IMG/VR virus record: IMGVR_UViG_3300030108_003783
Location: 1-64,000 of that record
Length of the DNA stretch: 64,000 nucleotides
DNA from: a virus
Strand: one strand, 5' to 3'
In this document: piece after piece, positions 1 through 8,966 of the stretch
Numbering within the stretch: the stretch's first letter is position 1
Layout of the letters: each line of letters begins with the position of its first letter
The notes under the pieces: model-generated
Database searches by the model: none
What the model saw: the letters and a program-made list of their open reading frames with translations, nothing else
What the model was told of the DNA's origin: nothing
Made by a program: the position numbers and the translations under genes

Positions 1-1
1 T

Positions 2-247
2 AATAAAAGACCAAGAAAGTTACCAGAAGATATGGTTAAAAAATCTTGGCAAGCAGTACAAAATAACATGGGAAAATTTCAAACTCTATTTGGAGCAAGT
101 AATATGTTAATTGTTGATAATTCAGAATATAAAGAATTTTCAAGAGTAGTTAAAAAAGCTGCTAATTCATTTGTAATTAAACCAATTAAAAATCCTATTG
201 CAAAGAAATGGATTAAAAAAGAATTGGAGCTAAGAAAGAAAATATGA
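2..247 (+). CDS. C-terminal end of a P-loop kinase-like protein (5' end outside window)
   Basis: The frame is open from the left edge, so this is the tail of a longer gene; the ATG at 32 is internal. The visible residues (KLPEDMVKKSW, then GKFQTLFG, ending in a basic segment) parallel the C-terminus of the complete kinase encoded next door (VVERSWQSV, YKSMFGS, AVKWLKHA). The two genes are therefore tandem paralogues. The stop overlaps the next ATG by 4 bases. The P-loop itself is not visible here, so function is inferred from the neighbour. Confidence 0.7.
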   Translation, partial: NKRPRKLPEDMVKKSWQAVQNNMGKFQTLFGASNMLIVDNSEYKEFSRVVKKAANSFVIKPIKNPIAKKWIKKELELRKKI

Positions 248-1413
248 AACTAGCAAATTGGTTAGCTAAAAATATAATGTATGATCACGTTGATGTTGAT
301 ACTGTTGAAGAATTTATAGTATCGGGTAATGTCAAAAGAATTCTAGAAGCCAGTGCAACTTCAACTTCTGCAACTGGTGATGTAGACGACGGACCTACAA
401 CGTGGTATACAAATAATGCTTCATATAAAAAAGACAATGATATGATGGCTAAGAAACTTGGAATGCAAGTTGTAGATTATCTTTTGTCTAATGAAGAACC
501 AATGCAAGGCAGAGTAAATGACAACATCCCTTCTTATTATCCAGCAGGAATACCAGGTGTAACAACAGCAACGAATAAAGATTACAAAGGTACACAAGCT
601 TATAAAAGATGGAGTAAAAGAATAAAAGATATTGCATTAGTTATAGGGTATGAGTTTATAGACTTTTTAGATAAAGAAGAGATTCCTTCAAAAACTCCTG
701 ATGGTGAAAAAATAAAAGATCAATTAAATGAAGCAGTTAAAAATAAATACGCATTTAAAGCTATTTTCTTAGCTGGTGGTCCTGGGTCTGGTAAATCAAC
801 TGTTATTAATAAATTATTCGGAATACCAGAAAAATCAAAGATACAATCTAATTTAACAAGAGCAGGATTAAAAGTAATAAACTCAGATCAAGCTTATGAA
901 TATTTAAAAGCTAAAAATAAAATACCACCATCGGAAAATGACATGGATGATGCTCAAAGATCTCAAGCTGGTAAGCTTATGGCTAAAGCTGTAAAGGTAG
1001 CAAAGAAACAATTGCAACTTTATGTAGATAGTAAACTGGGTATTATAATAGATGGTACAGGAGCATCATCAAATGCTCTTGGAAAAAAGAAAGCAATGAT
1101 AGAAGAATTGGGATACGATTGTTATATGATATTTGTATCTACTTCTTTGGAAACTGCTTTAGAAAGAAACAGAGCTAGAAAAGAAAGAACATTGCTAGAT
1201 AAAGTAGTAGAAAGATCTTGGCAATCAGTTATGGACAATTTAAAAACTTATAAATCTATGTTTGGATCTAATTTTTCAGAAGTATCTACAGAAGGTAAAG
1301 AAACAAACAATTTACCTAATGGAGTTAGATCAAAGATAAACAAGTTTTTAAATAAACAACCAAAAAATAAAATTGCTGTTAAATGGTTAAAACATGCAAG
1401 GGAGTTATTATAA
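244..1413 (+). CDS. P-loop (zeta-toxin-like) kinase, possibly head-packaged
   Basis: A 389-residue protein. Walker A (GGPGSGKST) is at about residues 178-186 and a second strand reads IIIDGTG. Further on come LETALERNRARKERT, typical of lid arginines in zeta-toxin and polynucleotide-kinase-type P-loop proteins. The first 170 residues are not kinase. They contain ILE followed by ASATSTSATG at residue 35, resembling a gp21 prohead-protease site, then a GPTTWY stretch. It sits just upstream of the terminase in the late region and follows a paralogue. Substrate unknown. A role as an injected effector is inference. Confidence 0.75.
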   Translation: MKLANWLAKNIMYDHVDVDTVEEFIVSGNVKRILEASATSTSATGDVDDGPTTWYTNNASYKKDNDMMAKKLGMQVVDYLLSNEEPMQGRVNDNIPSYYPAGIPGVTTATNKDYKGTQAYKRWSKRIKDIALVIGYEFIDFLDKEEIPSKTPDGEKIKDQLNEAVKNKYAFKAIFLAGGPGSGKSTVINKLFGIPEKSKIQSNLTRAGLKVINSDQAYEYLKAKNKIPPSENDMDDAQRSQAGKLMAKAVKVAKKQLQLYVDSKLGIIIDGTGASSNALGKKKAMIEELGYDCYMIFVSTSLETALERNRARKERTLLDKVVERSWQSVMDNLKTYKSMFGSNFSEVSTEGKETNNLPNGVRSKINKFLNKQPKNKIAVKWLKHARELL

Positions 1414-1988
1414 TGAGAAAATCTATTAGTGAATCAAAAGTTCAAAGAATGAGAAACCTTGCTACAGGTAACATTCATGCTAAGTCTAAAATAAGAAGTG
1501 GGTATACAACTAAAAGAATTATTAGAAAAGAAGGCGATGTCTGGGAAGAAAGAGGTAAAACTTGGACAATACAAAATGGTTTAAAACAAACTGTAAATAA
1601 ACTTGATAAAGCAAGAAAAGAAAATGCTGTACCTTTATGTTGCCCTAATTGTAATAAAAGAATGAGACATATAACAGATAAATTTGCATATTCACATTTT
1701 AAATTTTGTATGGATTGCTTAGCAGATTTCGAAACGAATATAAAAAAGAAGGGTAAAGAGCATTGGTTAGAATATGTTAAATCTGTAAAGTCAAAAAACT
1801 TTGATTCTTGGTTAAAAGAAATTAAAGAAGAGTATAGCGATTTCTTAAATCAAAGAGAATCTAAAACTATGATTTCAGAACACGGCGATATAGAAGATTG
1901 GGGAACAGGTCAAACAAAAGAAGAATTACAAAAATTATTTGACAAAGAAATTAAAAAGATAATGGAGCTAAAAAATGAAAAACTCTAA
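1413..1988 (+). CDS. hypothetical zinc-ribbon protein
   Basis: I chose the ATG at 1413, which shares its A with the previous stop (TAATG) and has GGAG 9 bases upstream; an upstream ATG at 1383 lies inside the previous gene. The 191-residue product is very basic at the N-terminus. It carries a four-cysteine zinc ribbon (C77-x2-C80 and C99-x2-C102), followed by a charged helical C-terminus. ISE-S at residues 5-8 resembles a prohead-protease site. Family not recognised; it could bind nucleic acid. The small terminase is expected near here in T4-like order, but nothing shows that this is it. Confidence 0.7.
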   Translation: MRKSISESKVQRMRNLATGNIHAKSKIRSGYTTKRIIRKEGDVWEERGKTWTIQNGLKQTVNKLDKARKENAVPLCCPNCNKRMRHITDKFAYSHFKFCMDCLADFETNIKKKGKEHWLEYVKSVKSKNFDSWLKEIKEEYSDFLNQRESKTMISEHGDIEDWGTGQTKEELQKLFDKEIKKIMELKNEKL

Positions 1989-2316
1989 AAAGATAAAAGA
2001 AATAATAAACGAAGAGATGGAAAGAATCATTGAAGCTTCAATGACAAAGGGTTTTAAGAAAGCAATTGAAGCTTATCAAGACGTTCAATTAAAGCAGCAA
2101 AAATTAAGAAAAGCCTTTGTAGCAGAAAAGAACCCTAAGAAAAGGGAACAATTAAAACAAGCTTTAATTAAAATGCATAAAATCGTAAAGAAAGCTGAAT
2201 CAGATTTCAATGCAGCTTTAATGCAAGAGCCTGTTGATTTAGATGAAAATGCATCTTATTATTTAGACAAGAAAAAAGATAAGATAATGAAATTTAGAAA
2301 ACAAAAAGGAGAATAA
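1975..2316 (+). CDS. small charged helical protein, unknown
   Basis: A 113-residue lysine- and glutamate-rich protein, probably almost entirely coiled coil. It overlaps the previous gene by 14 bases, with GGAGC just before its ATG. The N-terminus (KKIKEIINEE, then RIIEAS) matches the pattern of capsid-targeting leaders in this genome, with IIE-A as a candidate gp21 cut. It lies directly upstream of the holin and terminase genes, a position where a small terminase could be expected, but no helix-turn-helix is evident. Confidence 0.65.
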   Translation: MKNSKKIKEIINEEMERIIEASMTKGFKKAIEAYQDVQLKQQKLRKAFVAEKNPKKREQLKQALIKMHKIVKKAESDFNAALMQEPVDLDENASYYLDKKKDKIMKFRKQKGE

Positions 2317-2319
2317 GTT

Positions 2320-2715
2320 ATGGGACTAGGATTAGGAAAATTATTTTCAGGTGGAGCTGGAGAACTGGTAGAATCAGTTGGTGGTGTACTTGATAATCTT
2401 ACAACAAGCAAAGAAGAAAAGCTAGAAGCTAAACGTAAAATGAAACAATTAATTTCAGATTACGAAACTAAAATGGAACAGAATATTACAGATAGATGGA
2501 AATCTGATATGAATTCTGATTCATGGTTATCTAAAAATGTAAGACCATTGGTATTAATATTTTTAGTTGTATGTACAGTATTAATGATATTTATAGATGC
2601 AGGAACTATTGCATTTGAGGTAGAAGAAAAATGGACTGATCTTTTACAATTAGTTTTAATCACAGTAATAGGTGCTTATTTTGGAGGACGTTCATTCGAA
2701 AAACGTAAAAAATAG
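2320..2715 (+). CDS. putative holin (GTA/3TM holin-like)
   Basis: A 131-residue protein with a glycine-rich amphipathic start, a charged helical stretch (residues 30-65), and two hydrophobic helices at about 76-92 and 106-123 joined by a short acidic loop. It ends with a basic tail (RSFEKRKK). The pattern DRWKSDMNSDSWLSKNVRP followed by membrane helices is characteristic of the 3TM holin family found in gene transfer agents and many marine phages. It would form inner-membrane lesions at lysis. No endolysin is visible in the window. Confidence 0.65.
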   Translation: MGLGLGKLFSGGAGELVESVGGVLDNLTTSKEEKLEAKRKMKQLISDYETKMEQNITDRWKSDMNSDSWLSKNVRPLVLIFLVVCTVLMIFIDAGTIAFEVEEKWTDLLQLVLITVIGAYFGGRSFEKRKK

Positions 2716-2717
2716 TT

Positions 2718-4292
2718 ATGAGTCAAAACCTTAAACAAATTATAGCAGCAGAATATAAAAAGTGTGCTACTAACCCAACGCACTTTATGAGAAAATATTC
2801 TTATATTCAACATCCAAATAGAGGAAAGATATTATTTGATTTATATCCTTTCCAAGAAAAGTCTTTGGATATAATAGCAGAAAGCGATTATAATATAATA
2901 CTTAAATCAAGACAATTAGGTATATCAACTTTAACTGCTGGATATGCTTTATGGTGCATGTTATTTAATGAAGACTTTAACGCATTGGTAATTGCAACAA
3001 AGCAAGATGTAGCAAAAAACTTAGTAACAAAAGTTAGAGTGATGCACCAATATTTACCTTCTTGGTTAAAGGGTGGAGTAGTAGAAGACAATAAACTTTC
3101 TTTGAGATTAAGTAATGGTTCTCAAATTAAAGCCATATCTTCATCTCCAGAAGCTGGTCGTTCTGAAGCACTATCTTTATTAGTAATGGATGAAGCAGCA
3201 TTTATTGACCATATAGATGATATATGGGCATCATCACAACAAACACTTGCAACTGGTGGTAAATGTATAGCATTATCAACACCAAATGGTATGGGTAACT
3301 GGTTTCATAAAACTTGGGTTAAAGCTGAAAATAATGAAAACAAATTCAATACGATAAGATTGCATTGGTCAGTACATCCAGATAGAGATGAAACTTGGAG
3401 ACAAGATCAAGACGAATTACTAGGTCCAAAGATGGCAGCACAAGAATGCGATTGTGATTTCCTATCTTCAGGTAATTCTGTTGTACCATCTGAGTTATTA
3501 CAATGGTATAAAGAAACTGTATGTCAAGATCCAGTAGAACAAAGAGGTCCTAATGGAGAATATTGGATATGGGAGTATCCTGATTATTCAAGAGATTATA
3601 TGGTTGTTGCCGATGTAGCTCGTGGAGATGGTGGAGATTATTCAACTTTTCAAATAATAGATGTTGAAACTGTTACACAAGTTGCAGAATACAAAGGACA
3701 AGCTGGAACAAAAGAATTTGGTAACATGTTAGTAAATGTTGCTACAGAATATAATGAAGCATTATTAGTTGTTGAAAATGCCAATGTAGGTTGGGCAGCA
3801 TTACAACCAGCAATAGATAGAAATTATAGAAACTTATATTATACATATAAACACGACGGCGTTACAGATGCAACAACACAATTAACTAAAGGGTATGATT
3901 TAAAAGACCGCTCTCAAATGACTCCTGGTTTTACAACATCATCTCGCACAAGACCCCTTTTAGTTTCAAAACTTGATATTTATTTTAGAGAGAAGTCCTG
4001 TGTAGTCAAGTCCAAAAGATTGATAGATGAACTATTAGTTTTTGTATGGAATGGCAATAGGCCAGAAGCTCAAAAGGGTTATAATGATGACTTGGTAATG
4101 GCTTTTGCAATATCTTTATTCGTTAGAGATCATGCTTTAAAATTAAGGAATGAAGGTATTGAATTAAATAGATTAGCACTAAACAATTTTGAAAGGGGTA
4201 GTGGTATATATAACAAAAGTAATCTTCCTAATGATGGCTGGACAATGAAAACTGGAAATGATGAAGAAGATTTAACTTGGCTTTTACGATAG
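2718..4292 (+). CDS. terL: terminase large subunit (gp17-like packaging ATPase-nuclease)
   Basis: A 524-residue protein of normal length for the family. The N-terminal ATPase has a Walker A-like SRQLGIST at residues 64-71 and Walker B LLVMDEAA at 154-161. A coupling-type motif (LSTPNG) follows. The RNase H-fold nuclease starts near residue 297 with VVADVARGDGGDYST, whose first aspartate is metal-binding, and continues to NDDLVMA near the C-terminus. It pumps DNA into proheads through the portal encoded next and cuts concatemers. Confidence 0.96.
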   Translation: MSQNLKQIIAAEYKKCATNPTHFMRKYSYIQHPNRGKILFDLYPFQEKSLDIIAESDYNIILKSRQLGISTLTAGYALWCMLFNEDFNALVIATKQDVAKNLVTKVRVMHQYLPSWLKGGVVEDNKLSLRLSNGSQIKAISSSPEAGRSEALSLLVMDEAAFIDHIDDIWASSQQTLATGGKCIALSTPNGMGNWFHKTWVKAENNENKFNTIRLHWSVHPDRDETWRQDQDELLGPKMAAQECDCDFLSSGNSVVPSELLQWYKETVCQDPVEQRGPNGEYWIWEYPDYSRDYMVVADVARGDGGDYSTFQIIDVETVTQVAEYKGQAGTKEFGNMLVNVATEYNEALLVVENANVGWAALQPAIDRNYRNLYYTYKHDGVTDATTQLTKGYDLKDRSQMTPGFTTSSRTRPLLVSKLDIYFREKSCVVKSKRLIDELLVFVWNGNRPEAQKGYNDDLVMAFAISLFVRDHALKLRNEGIELNRLALNNFERGSGIYNKSNLPNDGWTMKTGNDEEDLTWLLR

Positions 4293-4307
4293 AGGGTAAT
4301 AAATAAA

Positions 4308-6140
4308 ATGGAAAACAATACATTTTTTAATAGACTAAGAGGGTTATTTTCTACTAATACAATCGTAAGACGTATTGGAACTAATAAATTAAAGGTTATA
4401 GATGTAAATAAAACCCAAGCACAAGAAAAATTAAGTACAAACAGATTAGTAGATAGGTTTAGTAAACTTTATTCTACAATGGGAATTATAAACCCAACTA
4501 ATGATCCAAACTTTCATACACTAAAATTGCAATTATATGGTGATTATGAAGTAATGGATGAAGATTCAATAGTATCAGCAGCACTAGATATTTACTCTGA
4601 TGAATCTACACTCAGAAATGAATACGGAGACGTATTAACTATTAATTCTAAAGATGAAGAAATAAAGAAAATATTACACAATTTATTTTATGACGTTTTA
4701 AATATAGAATTTAACTTGTGGCCATGGATAAGAAACATGTGTAAATACGGCGACTTCTATTTAAAATTAGATATAACTGAAAAAATTGGTATTGTAGGAG
4801 TATTACCTTTATCTTCATATGAAATGTATAGGTCAGAAGGATTTGATCCTGCAAACCCTGAGCTAGTAAAGTTTGTTCAAGATCAATCTATGGGTGGATA
4901 TACAACTGGTTATAATTCTCAAACAAAATCTAAGATAGAATACGATAATTACGAAATAGCTCACTTTAGATTATTATCAGATACTAACTTTTTACCATAC
5001 GGTAAATCTATGATAGAATCAGCTCGTAAAGTTTGGAAACAGTTAACTCTTATGGAAGATGCAATGATGATTCATAGAATTATGAGAGCTCCAGAGAAAA
5101 GAATATTTAAAGTTGATATTGGAAATATACCTCCTGCAGAAGTTGATACCTACATGCAAAGAGTAATTAACAAATCAAAGAAAACTCCATTTGTTGATCA
5201 AAAGACTGGTCAATACGATATGAAATACAATCTTAATAATATGATGGAAGATTTTTATTTACCAGTTAGAGGAGGTCAATCTGGAACAGAGATTGATACA
5301 CTTTCGGGTATGGAATGGACAGGTATCGATGATGTAAATTATTTAAAAGAAAGAATGTTTGCTGCATTGAAAATTCCTAAAGCTTTTATTGGTTATGAAG
5401 AAGGCGTTGAAGGTAAAGCTACATTAGCAGCACAAGATGTAAGATTTGCAAGAACGATAGAAAGAATACAAAGAATAATTACCTCAGAATTAACTAAGAT
5501 AGCAATTGTACATTTATATTCTCAAGGGTATACAGATGAACAACTAGCAGATTTTGATTTAGAATTAACTAATCCATCAACTATTTACAAACAAGAAAAA
5601 ATAGAATTATGGAATAGTAAAATAGAATTAGCAAGAAATATAAAAGAAGGTCAAATGCTTTCTGAAGATTGGATATACAAAAACATCTTTGAATTAAGTG
5701 ATAGAGATATGACAGAAGAAAGAGAAAGAGTAGTAGACGATGCAAAAGAAAGATTTAGAAAGAGACAATTAGAAGATGAAGGTAATGATCCAAAACAATC
5801 CGGCGAATCTCTTGGTACACCTCATACTCTTGCTATGATAGATCAAGACGATGAAGGAGACAGTGGAGGAGAAACTGCAACAGCTTTTGAAAATAGGAAC
5901 GAAAGAAACGGAAGACCGCCAGAAGGTCCAAAACCAGGAACTCAAGATTCAGCTAGAGGAAGAGATCCGTTAGCAAAGGAGATAAGAAAAAGGACTTCTA
6001 AATTATCTAATAATATAAGAGGAGCTAGGAAAAGCCCATTGAAAAGAGAATCTAATTCTTCTATAGCTAAAAAGCTATTTTCTTCAAGTGAAAAGATCTC
6101 TATATTAAATGAAAACAATCTATTAGACGACGATATTTAA
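4308..6140 (+). CDS. gp20: portal protein (gp20-like)
   Basis: A 610-residue protein immediately after the terminase, as in T4-like genomes. Recognisable portal stretches include PTNDPNFHTLKLQLYGDYEVMD, the segment with FLPYGKSMIESARKVWKQL, and MHRIMRAPEKRIFKVDIGN, all typical of gp20 stem and wing. It forms the dodecameric head-tail vertex that DNA passes through. The C-terminal about 110 residues are low-complexity and charged, as in related portals. AGAGGG lies 12-17 bases before the ATG. Confidence 0.94.
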   Translation: MENNTFFNRLRGLFSTNTIVRRIGTNKLKVIDVNKTQAQEKLSTNRLVDRFSKLYSTMGIINPTNDPNFHTLKLQLYGDYEVMDEDSIVSAALDIYSDESTLRNEYGDVLTINSKDEEIKKILHNLFYDVLNIEFNLWPWIRNMCKYGDFYLKLDITEKIGIVGVLPLSSYEMYRSEGFDPANPELVKFVQDQSMGGYTTGYNSQTKSKIEYDNYEIAHFRLLSDTNFLPYGKSMIESARKVWKQLTLMEDAMMIHRIMRAPEKRIFKVDIGNIPPAEVDTYMQRVINKSKKTPFVDQKTGQYDMKYNLNNMMEDFYLPVRGGQSGTEIDTLSGMEWTGIDDVNYLKERMFAALKIPKAFIGYEEGVEGKATLAAQDVRFARTIERIQRIITSELTKIAIVHLYSQGYTDEQLADFDLELTNPSTIYKQEKIELWNSKIELARNIKEGQMLSEDWIYKNIFELSDRDMTEERERVVDDAKERFRKRQLEDEGNDPKQSGESLGTPHTLAMIDQDDEGDSGGETATAFENRNERNGRPPEGPKPGTQDSARGRDPLAKEIRKRTSKLSNNIRGARKSPLKRESNSSIAKKLFSSSEKISILNENNLLDDDI

Positions 6141-6152
6141 TATACTTTGTGA

Positions 6153-6160
6153 TATTTATA
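6153..6160 (+). promoter_or_regulatory. late promoter motif TATTTATA
   Basis: GATATTTATA in the 42-base gap after the portal gene, 22 bases before the next ATG. It is one of about 14 copies of this motif that sit in gaps before late genes. Confidence 0.5.
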
Positions 6161-6182
6161 ATTACATTATAGGCAGGAATAT

Positions 6183-7046
6183 ATGAAAAAGAAAACTAAT
6201 AAACATTCGAAATTCAAAAATACAGGCGTATTATTTGAACTACTAGTAAGACAAATTACTAGCGATACTCTAAGCGGAGTAAAAAATTCTCCTGCTATAA
6301 AGATATTGGAAAAATATTTCAATTCTAAAACAAATATTAGAAAAGAAATACAATTATATCATACTTTGCAAAATCAAAAGTTTAATTCTGAAACTAAAGC
6401 AAATAGATTTATTGACGCTGTTATAAAAGAAAACAAGAAAATAAATAAATCAATTCTTAGAAATGAAAAGTATAATTTAATTAAAGAGATAAAATCTAAT
6501 TATAATTTAGAAAGCTTTTTTAAAACTAAAATTTCAAATTATAAATTAAATGCATCTATTTCTAAAACTTTAGATAGAGAATATACTAATCCAAGTGATA
6601 AGGTTAGATCAAGATATACAGTTATTGAGCATATCATAGGTAATAATCCTATCAAAGTTAATGATGCAAAAGAAAAAGTTATTAAAGAATACAAGAAACA
6701 AGATACAGACTTAAGAGTTTTATCTTATAAAATTTTATTAGAAAAATTCAATAGTAAATATGGTAAATTAAATGTTAACCAAAAAACTCTATTGAGAGAA
6801 TATATAAATAATATTTCTAATAGTAAAAAGTTAAAAGAGTATTCAGATTCAGAAGCAATTAAAATTGCTGATGCAATAAATAAGAAGGTAAATAAAGTAG
6901 ACGATAAAGTTATTAAAATTAAATTAAATGAAGTAAAAGATCAAATTGTAAAAATGCAATCTGAAAGAAAACTAAAAGATGTACACTTAGTTTCTTTACT
7001 TCGTTCTTATGATTTATTAAGGGAGCTTAAAAATGTCACTAAATAA
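6183..7046 (+). CDS. conserved T4-like phage protein, possible prohead core component
   Basis: A 287-residue, strongly basic, mostly helical protein opening KHSKFKNTGVLFELLVRQI, a stretch I associate with a conserved unnamed protein of marine T4-like phages. It lies between portal and protease, where T4 has the core proteins gp67 and gp68. A late motif precedes it and it overlaps the next gene by 14 bases. The structural role is inferred from position only. Confidence 0.65.
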   Translation: MKKKTNKHSKFKNTGVLFELLVRQITSDTLSGVKNSPAIKILEKYFNSKTNIRKEIQLYHTLQNQKFNSETKANRFIDAVIKENKKINKSILRNEKYNLIKEIKSNYNLESFFKTKISNYKLNASISKTLDREYTNPSDKVRSRYTVIEHIIGNNPIKVNDAKEKVIKEYKKQDTDLRVLSYKILLEKFNSKYGKLNVNQKTLLREYINNISNSKKLKEYSDSEAIKIADAINKKVNKVDDKVIKIKLNEVKDQIVKMQSERKLKDVHLVSLLRSYDLLRELKNVTK

Positions 7047-7479
7047 AAAATTAAAAGAATTAGAAGATAAGTTAAAAGAAGAGGAAGTGGACGAAGCAAA
7101 TGTAACTGGTACTGCTGATGGCCCTTATAATACACCTTATGCTTTTGGTAAAAAGAAAAAGAAAGATATAGAAGTACTTGGCTATAAGAAAGTAAAAGAA
7201 TCAAAGTTTATGACTTTAGCAAAAACTACATTTCTAAATGAAAGATCTTATAAAGAATACAAGAAAGATGAAACTTATACTTCTAAGCAAAAAGTAAACA
7301 ATTCTATCAAAGAAATAAATAGCAAATTAGCTAAGATTGAAAGAATTGTAAATCAGAATATAAAATTAAAATCTGAAACTGGAGTAGATAGAAATAGTTA
7401 TTGGAAATCTACTAGAAGTAACCTGCAAAAAATTGCGGAAAGAATGGCAAGAATTACAGAAAGGTTAAGAAGATTTTAA
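7033..7479 (+). CDS. small prohead-region protein with GPYNTPYAFG motif
   Basis: A 148-residue protein with an acidic coiled start (residues 1-20), then VDE-ANVTGTADGPYNTPYAFG. The TG-x-ADGPYNTP-x-AFG motif recurs in marine T4-like virion proteins, and the E-A junction resembles a gp21 cut. The C-terminal half is a basic coiled coil. Its position between portal and protease suggests a prohead core protein (gp67/gp68 position). GGGAGC precedes the ATG. Confidence 0.65.
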   Translation: MSLNKKLKELEDKLKEEEVDEANVTGTADGPYNTPYAFGKKKKKDIEVLGYKKVKESKFMTLAKTTFLNERSYKEYKKDETYTSKQKVNNSIKEINSKLAKIERIVNQNIKLKSETGVDRNSYWKSTRSNLQKIAERMARITERLRRF

Positions 7480-7610
7480 TGAAAGCTAAAAAGAAAATAA
7501 CAGAAAAACTTGATAATAATGATTTAGAACAAATACGAAAAATCATTAGACAAGAAATTGCAGAGTTATTTTTTGACTTATATAGAAAAAGAACCGTTTG
7601 GAGTAAATAA
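7479..7610 (+). CDS. 43-residue conserved prohead-region protein
   Basis: A very short ORF starting in a TAATG overlap and ending in a TAATG overlap with the protease gene, so it fills the gap exactly. The product, opening MKAKKKITEKLDNNDLEQIR, has an amphipathic helix (IRKIIRQEIAELFFDLYRKR) and ends in VWSK. Exact overlaps at both ends argue that it is translated. Its position is that of T4 gp67/gp68 core proteins; function is otherwise unknown. Confidence 0.65.
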   Translation: MKAKKKITEKLDNNDLEQIRKIIRQEIAELFFDLYRKRTVWSK

Positions 7611-8242
7611 TGAAACAAGTACTTATAGATACTATACCATTTAACGTTTCTCCTCAATTGATAAGAGAATCAGAAGAAAGAAATGGAGGAAGAATAATTG
7701 TTACTGGCGTTTTACAAAGAGCCGGTGCTAAAAATCAAAATGGAAGAGTTTACCCAAAAGAGATATTAGCAAGAGAAGCAAAGAAATATGAACAAGTAGA
7801 AATTGCAGAAAGAAGAGCTTTAGGGGAATTAGATCACCCAGATTCTTCTGTGGTTAATTTAGCAAATGCTTCTCACAATATCAATAGAATATGGTGGAAA
7901 GAAAACGACTTATTAGGAGAAGTTGAAATTCTGTCTACACCTTCTGGAAATATATTAAAAGAATTGCTTAAAGCAAATATAAGATTAGGTATATCTTCAA
8001 GAGGAATGGGATCTGTAAAACAATTATCAGAAGATGGAACATTAGAAGTACAAGGCGATTTTGAATTAGTTTGTTGGGACTTCGTTTCCAATCCTTCTAC
8101 ACATGGTGCTTTTATGAACCCAGTAAACGAATCAGTTACAATGGAAACAGTAAATACAAAATATGATAGATTAAACAATATCATTAACGAAATGCTTTGC
8201 GATTTAACATGCAAATGCTCTTTACCTACTAGGAGAAAATAA
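7610..8242 (+). CDS. gp21: prohead core protease (gp21-like)
   Basis: A 210-residue member of the herpesvirus assemblin-like U9/S78 prohead protease group. Catalytic residues appear as H76 in GELDHPDSS and the serine pair S129-S130 in GISSRGMGS. The opening segment RIIVTGVLQRAGAKNQNGRVYP is typical of gp21. The protease matures the head by cutting after (L/I)-x-E in scaffold, capsid and packaged proteins, then degrades itself. Candidate sites are visible in the capsid gene downstream and in several other proteins. Confidence 0.93.
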   Translation: MKQVLIDTIPFNVSPQLIRESEERNGGRIIVTGVLQRAGAKNQNGRVYPKEILAREAKKYEQVEIAERRALGELDHPDSSVVNLANASHNINRIWWKENDLLGEVEILSTPSGNILKELLKANIRLGISSRGMGSVKQLSEDGTLEVQGDFELVCWDFVSNPSTHGAFMNPVNESVTMETVNTKYDRLNNIINEMLCDLTCKCSLPTRRK

Positions 8243-8964
8243 TGAAACTTAGAAATTTATTAAAAGAAAATGCTGAAGATAAAGCTAAAAAGCTAACATC
8301 AGAACAAAGAGCAAGAATTCTTGATGGCGTTTCTAAATTCAATGAATACGGTAAATCTGTTTACAGAGAAACTGATATTAGAGAATTAACAAAAACCCTA
8401 AAAGAATTATCTGAGCAAGCTTCTAATTTAGCTATAACAGAAGCTGGAGATTGGTTCGATGAAATTTCAGTTAAAAGAGATATGAAAGAAGTAAATTCTG
8501 CAGTAAGCTTATTTGAAAAGACTGCAAATGAAATTACAACTTTACAACAAAGAATGGAATCTGTATTTGAAGATATAGGTAACAAGCTTGGTAAATATTA
8601 CGAAATTGCAGAGGCAGTAGATAAAATAGATGATAAAGAAGCTGAAATGGACTTTAAAGATTTACCAGACAAAGATATTGATAATGATGGTGACGTAGAT
8701 GATTCTGATGAGTACTTACATCACAAGTTAGGAGTTGTAGCAAAGAAAACTGAAAATTTATCTTTAAGTAAATTGAAAAATGAAGCAGCACCAAGAATGA
8801 AAACAGCAAAAGAAACAGAAAATATTAAAAAAGTTTATTTAGCTCTTTCAGGATTAAAAAAAGCAGGTGGCTCAGGAAGATATGGTAGAGAATTTGATAG
8901 TGCAAAGAAAAAAGCTCTTAAGGCTATGAACGATATGTTAACATATTCTAGAATAGGAGGATAA
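8242..8964 (+). CDS. conserved phage protein with EF-hand-like calcium loop
   Basis: A 240-residue helical protein. The N-terminus MKLRNLLKE-N resembles a capsid-targeting leader, and a second candidate gp21 site is AITE-AGDWFD at residue 67. Residues 68-120 (GDWFDEISVKRDMKE onward) look like a conserved T4-like phage segment. At 145-157 the run DIDNDGDVDDSDE matches a dockerin or EF-hand calcium loop. The first codon overlaps the protease stop. It probably belongs to the head or core. Confidence 0.7.
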   Translation: MKLRNLLKENAEDKAKKLTSEQRARILDGVSKFNEYGKSVYRETDIRELTKTLKELSEQASNLAITEAGDWFDEISVKRDMKEVNSAVSLFEKTANEITTLQQRMESVFEDIGNKLGKYYEIAEAVDKIDDKEAEMDFKDLPDKDIDNDGDVDDSDEYLHHKLGVVAKKTENLSLSKLKNEAAPRMKTAKETENIKKVYLALSGLKKAGGSGRYGREFDSAKKKALKAMNDMLTYSRIGG

Positions 8965-8966
8965 TA

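Noticed and set aside
1383-1412. Upstream ATG for the zinc-ribbon gene
   Set aside because: Lies inside the kinase gene with no SD; the ATG at 1413 has GGAG and a TAATG junction.
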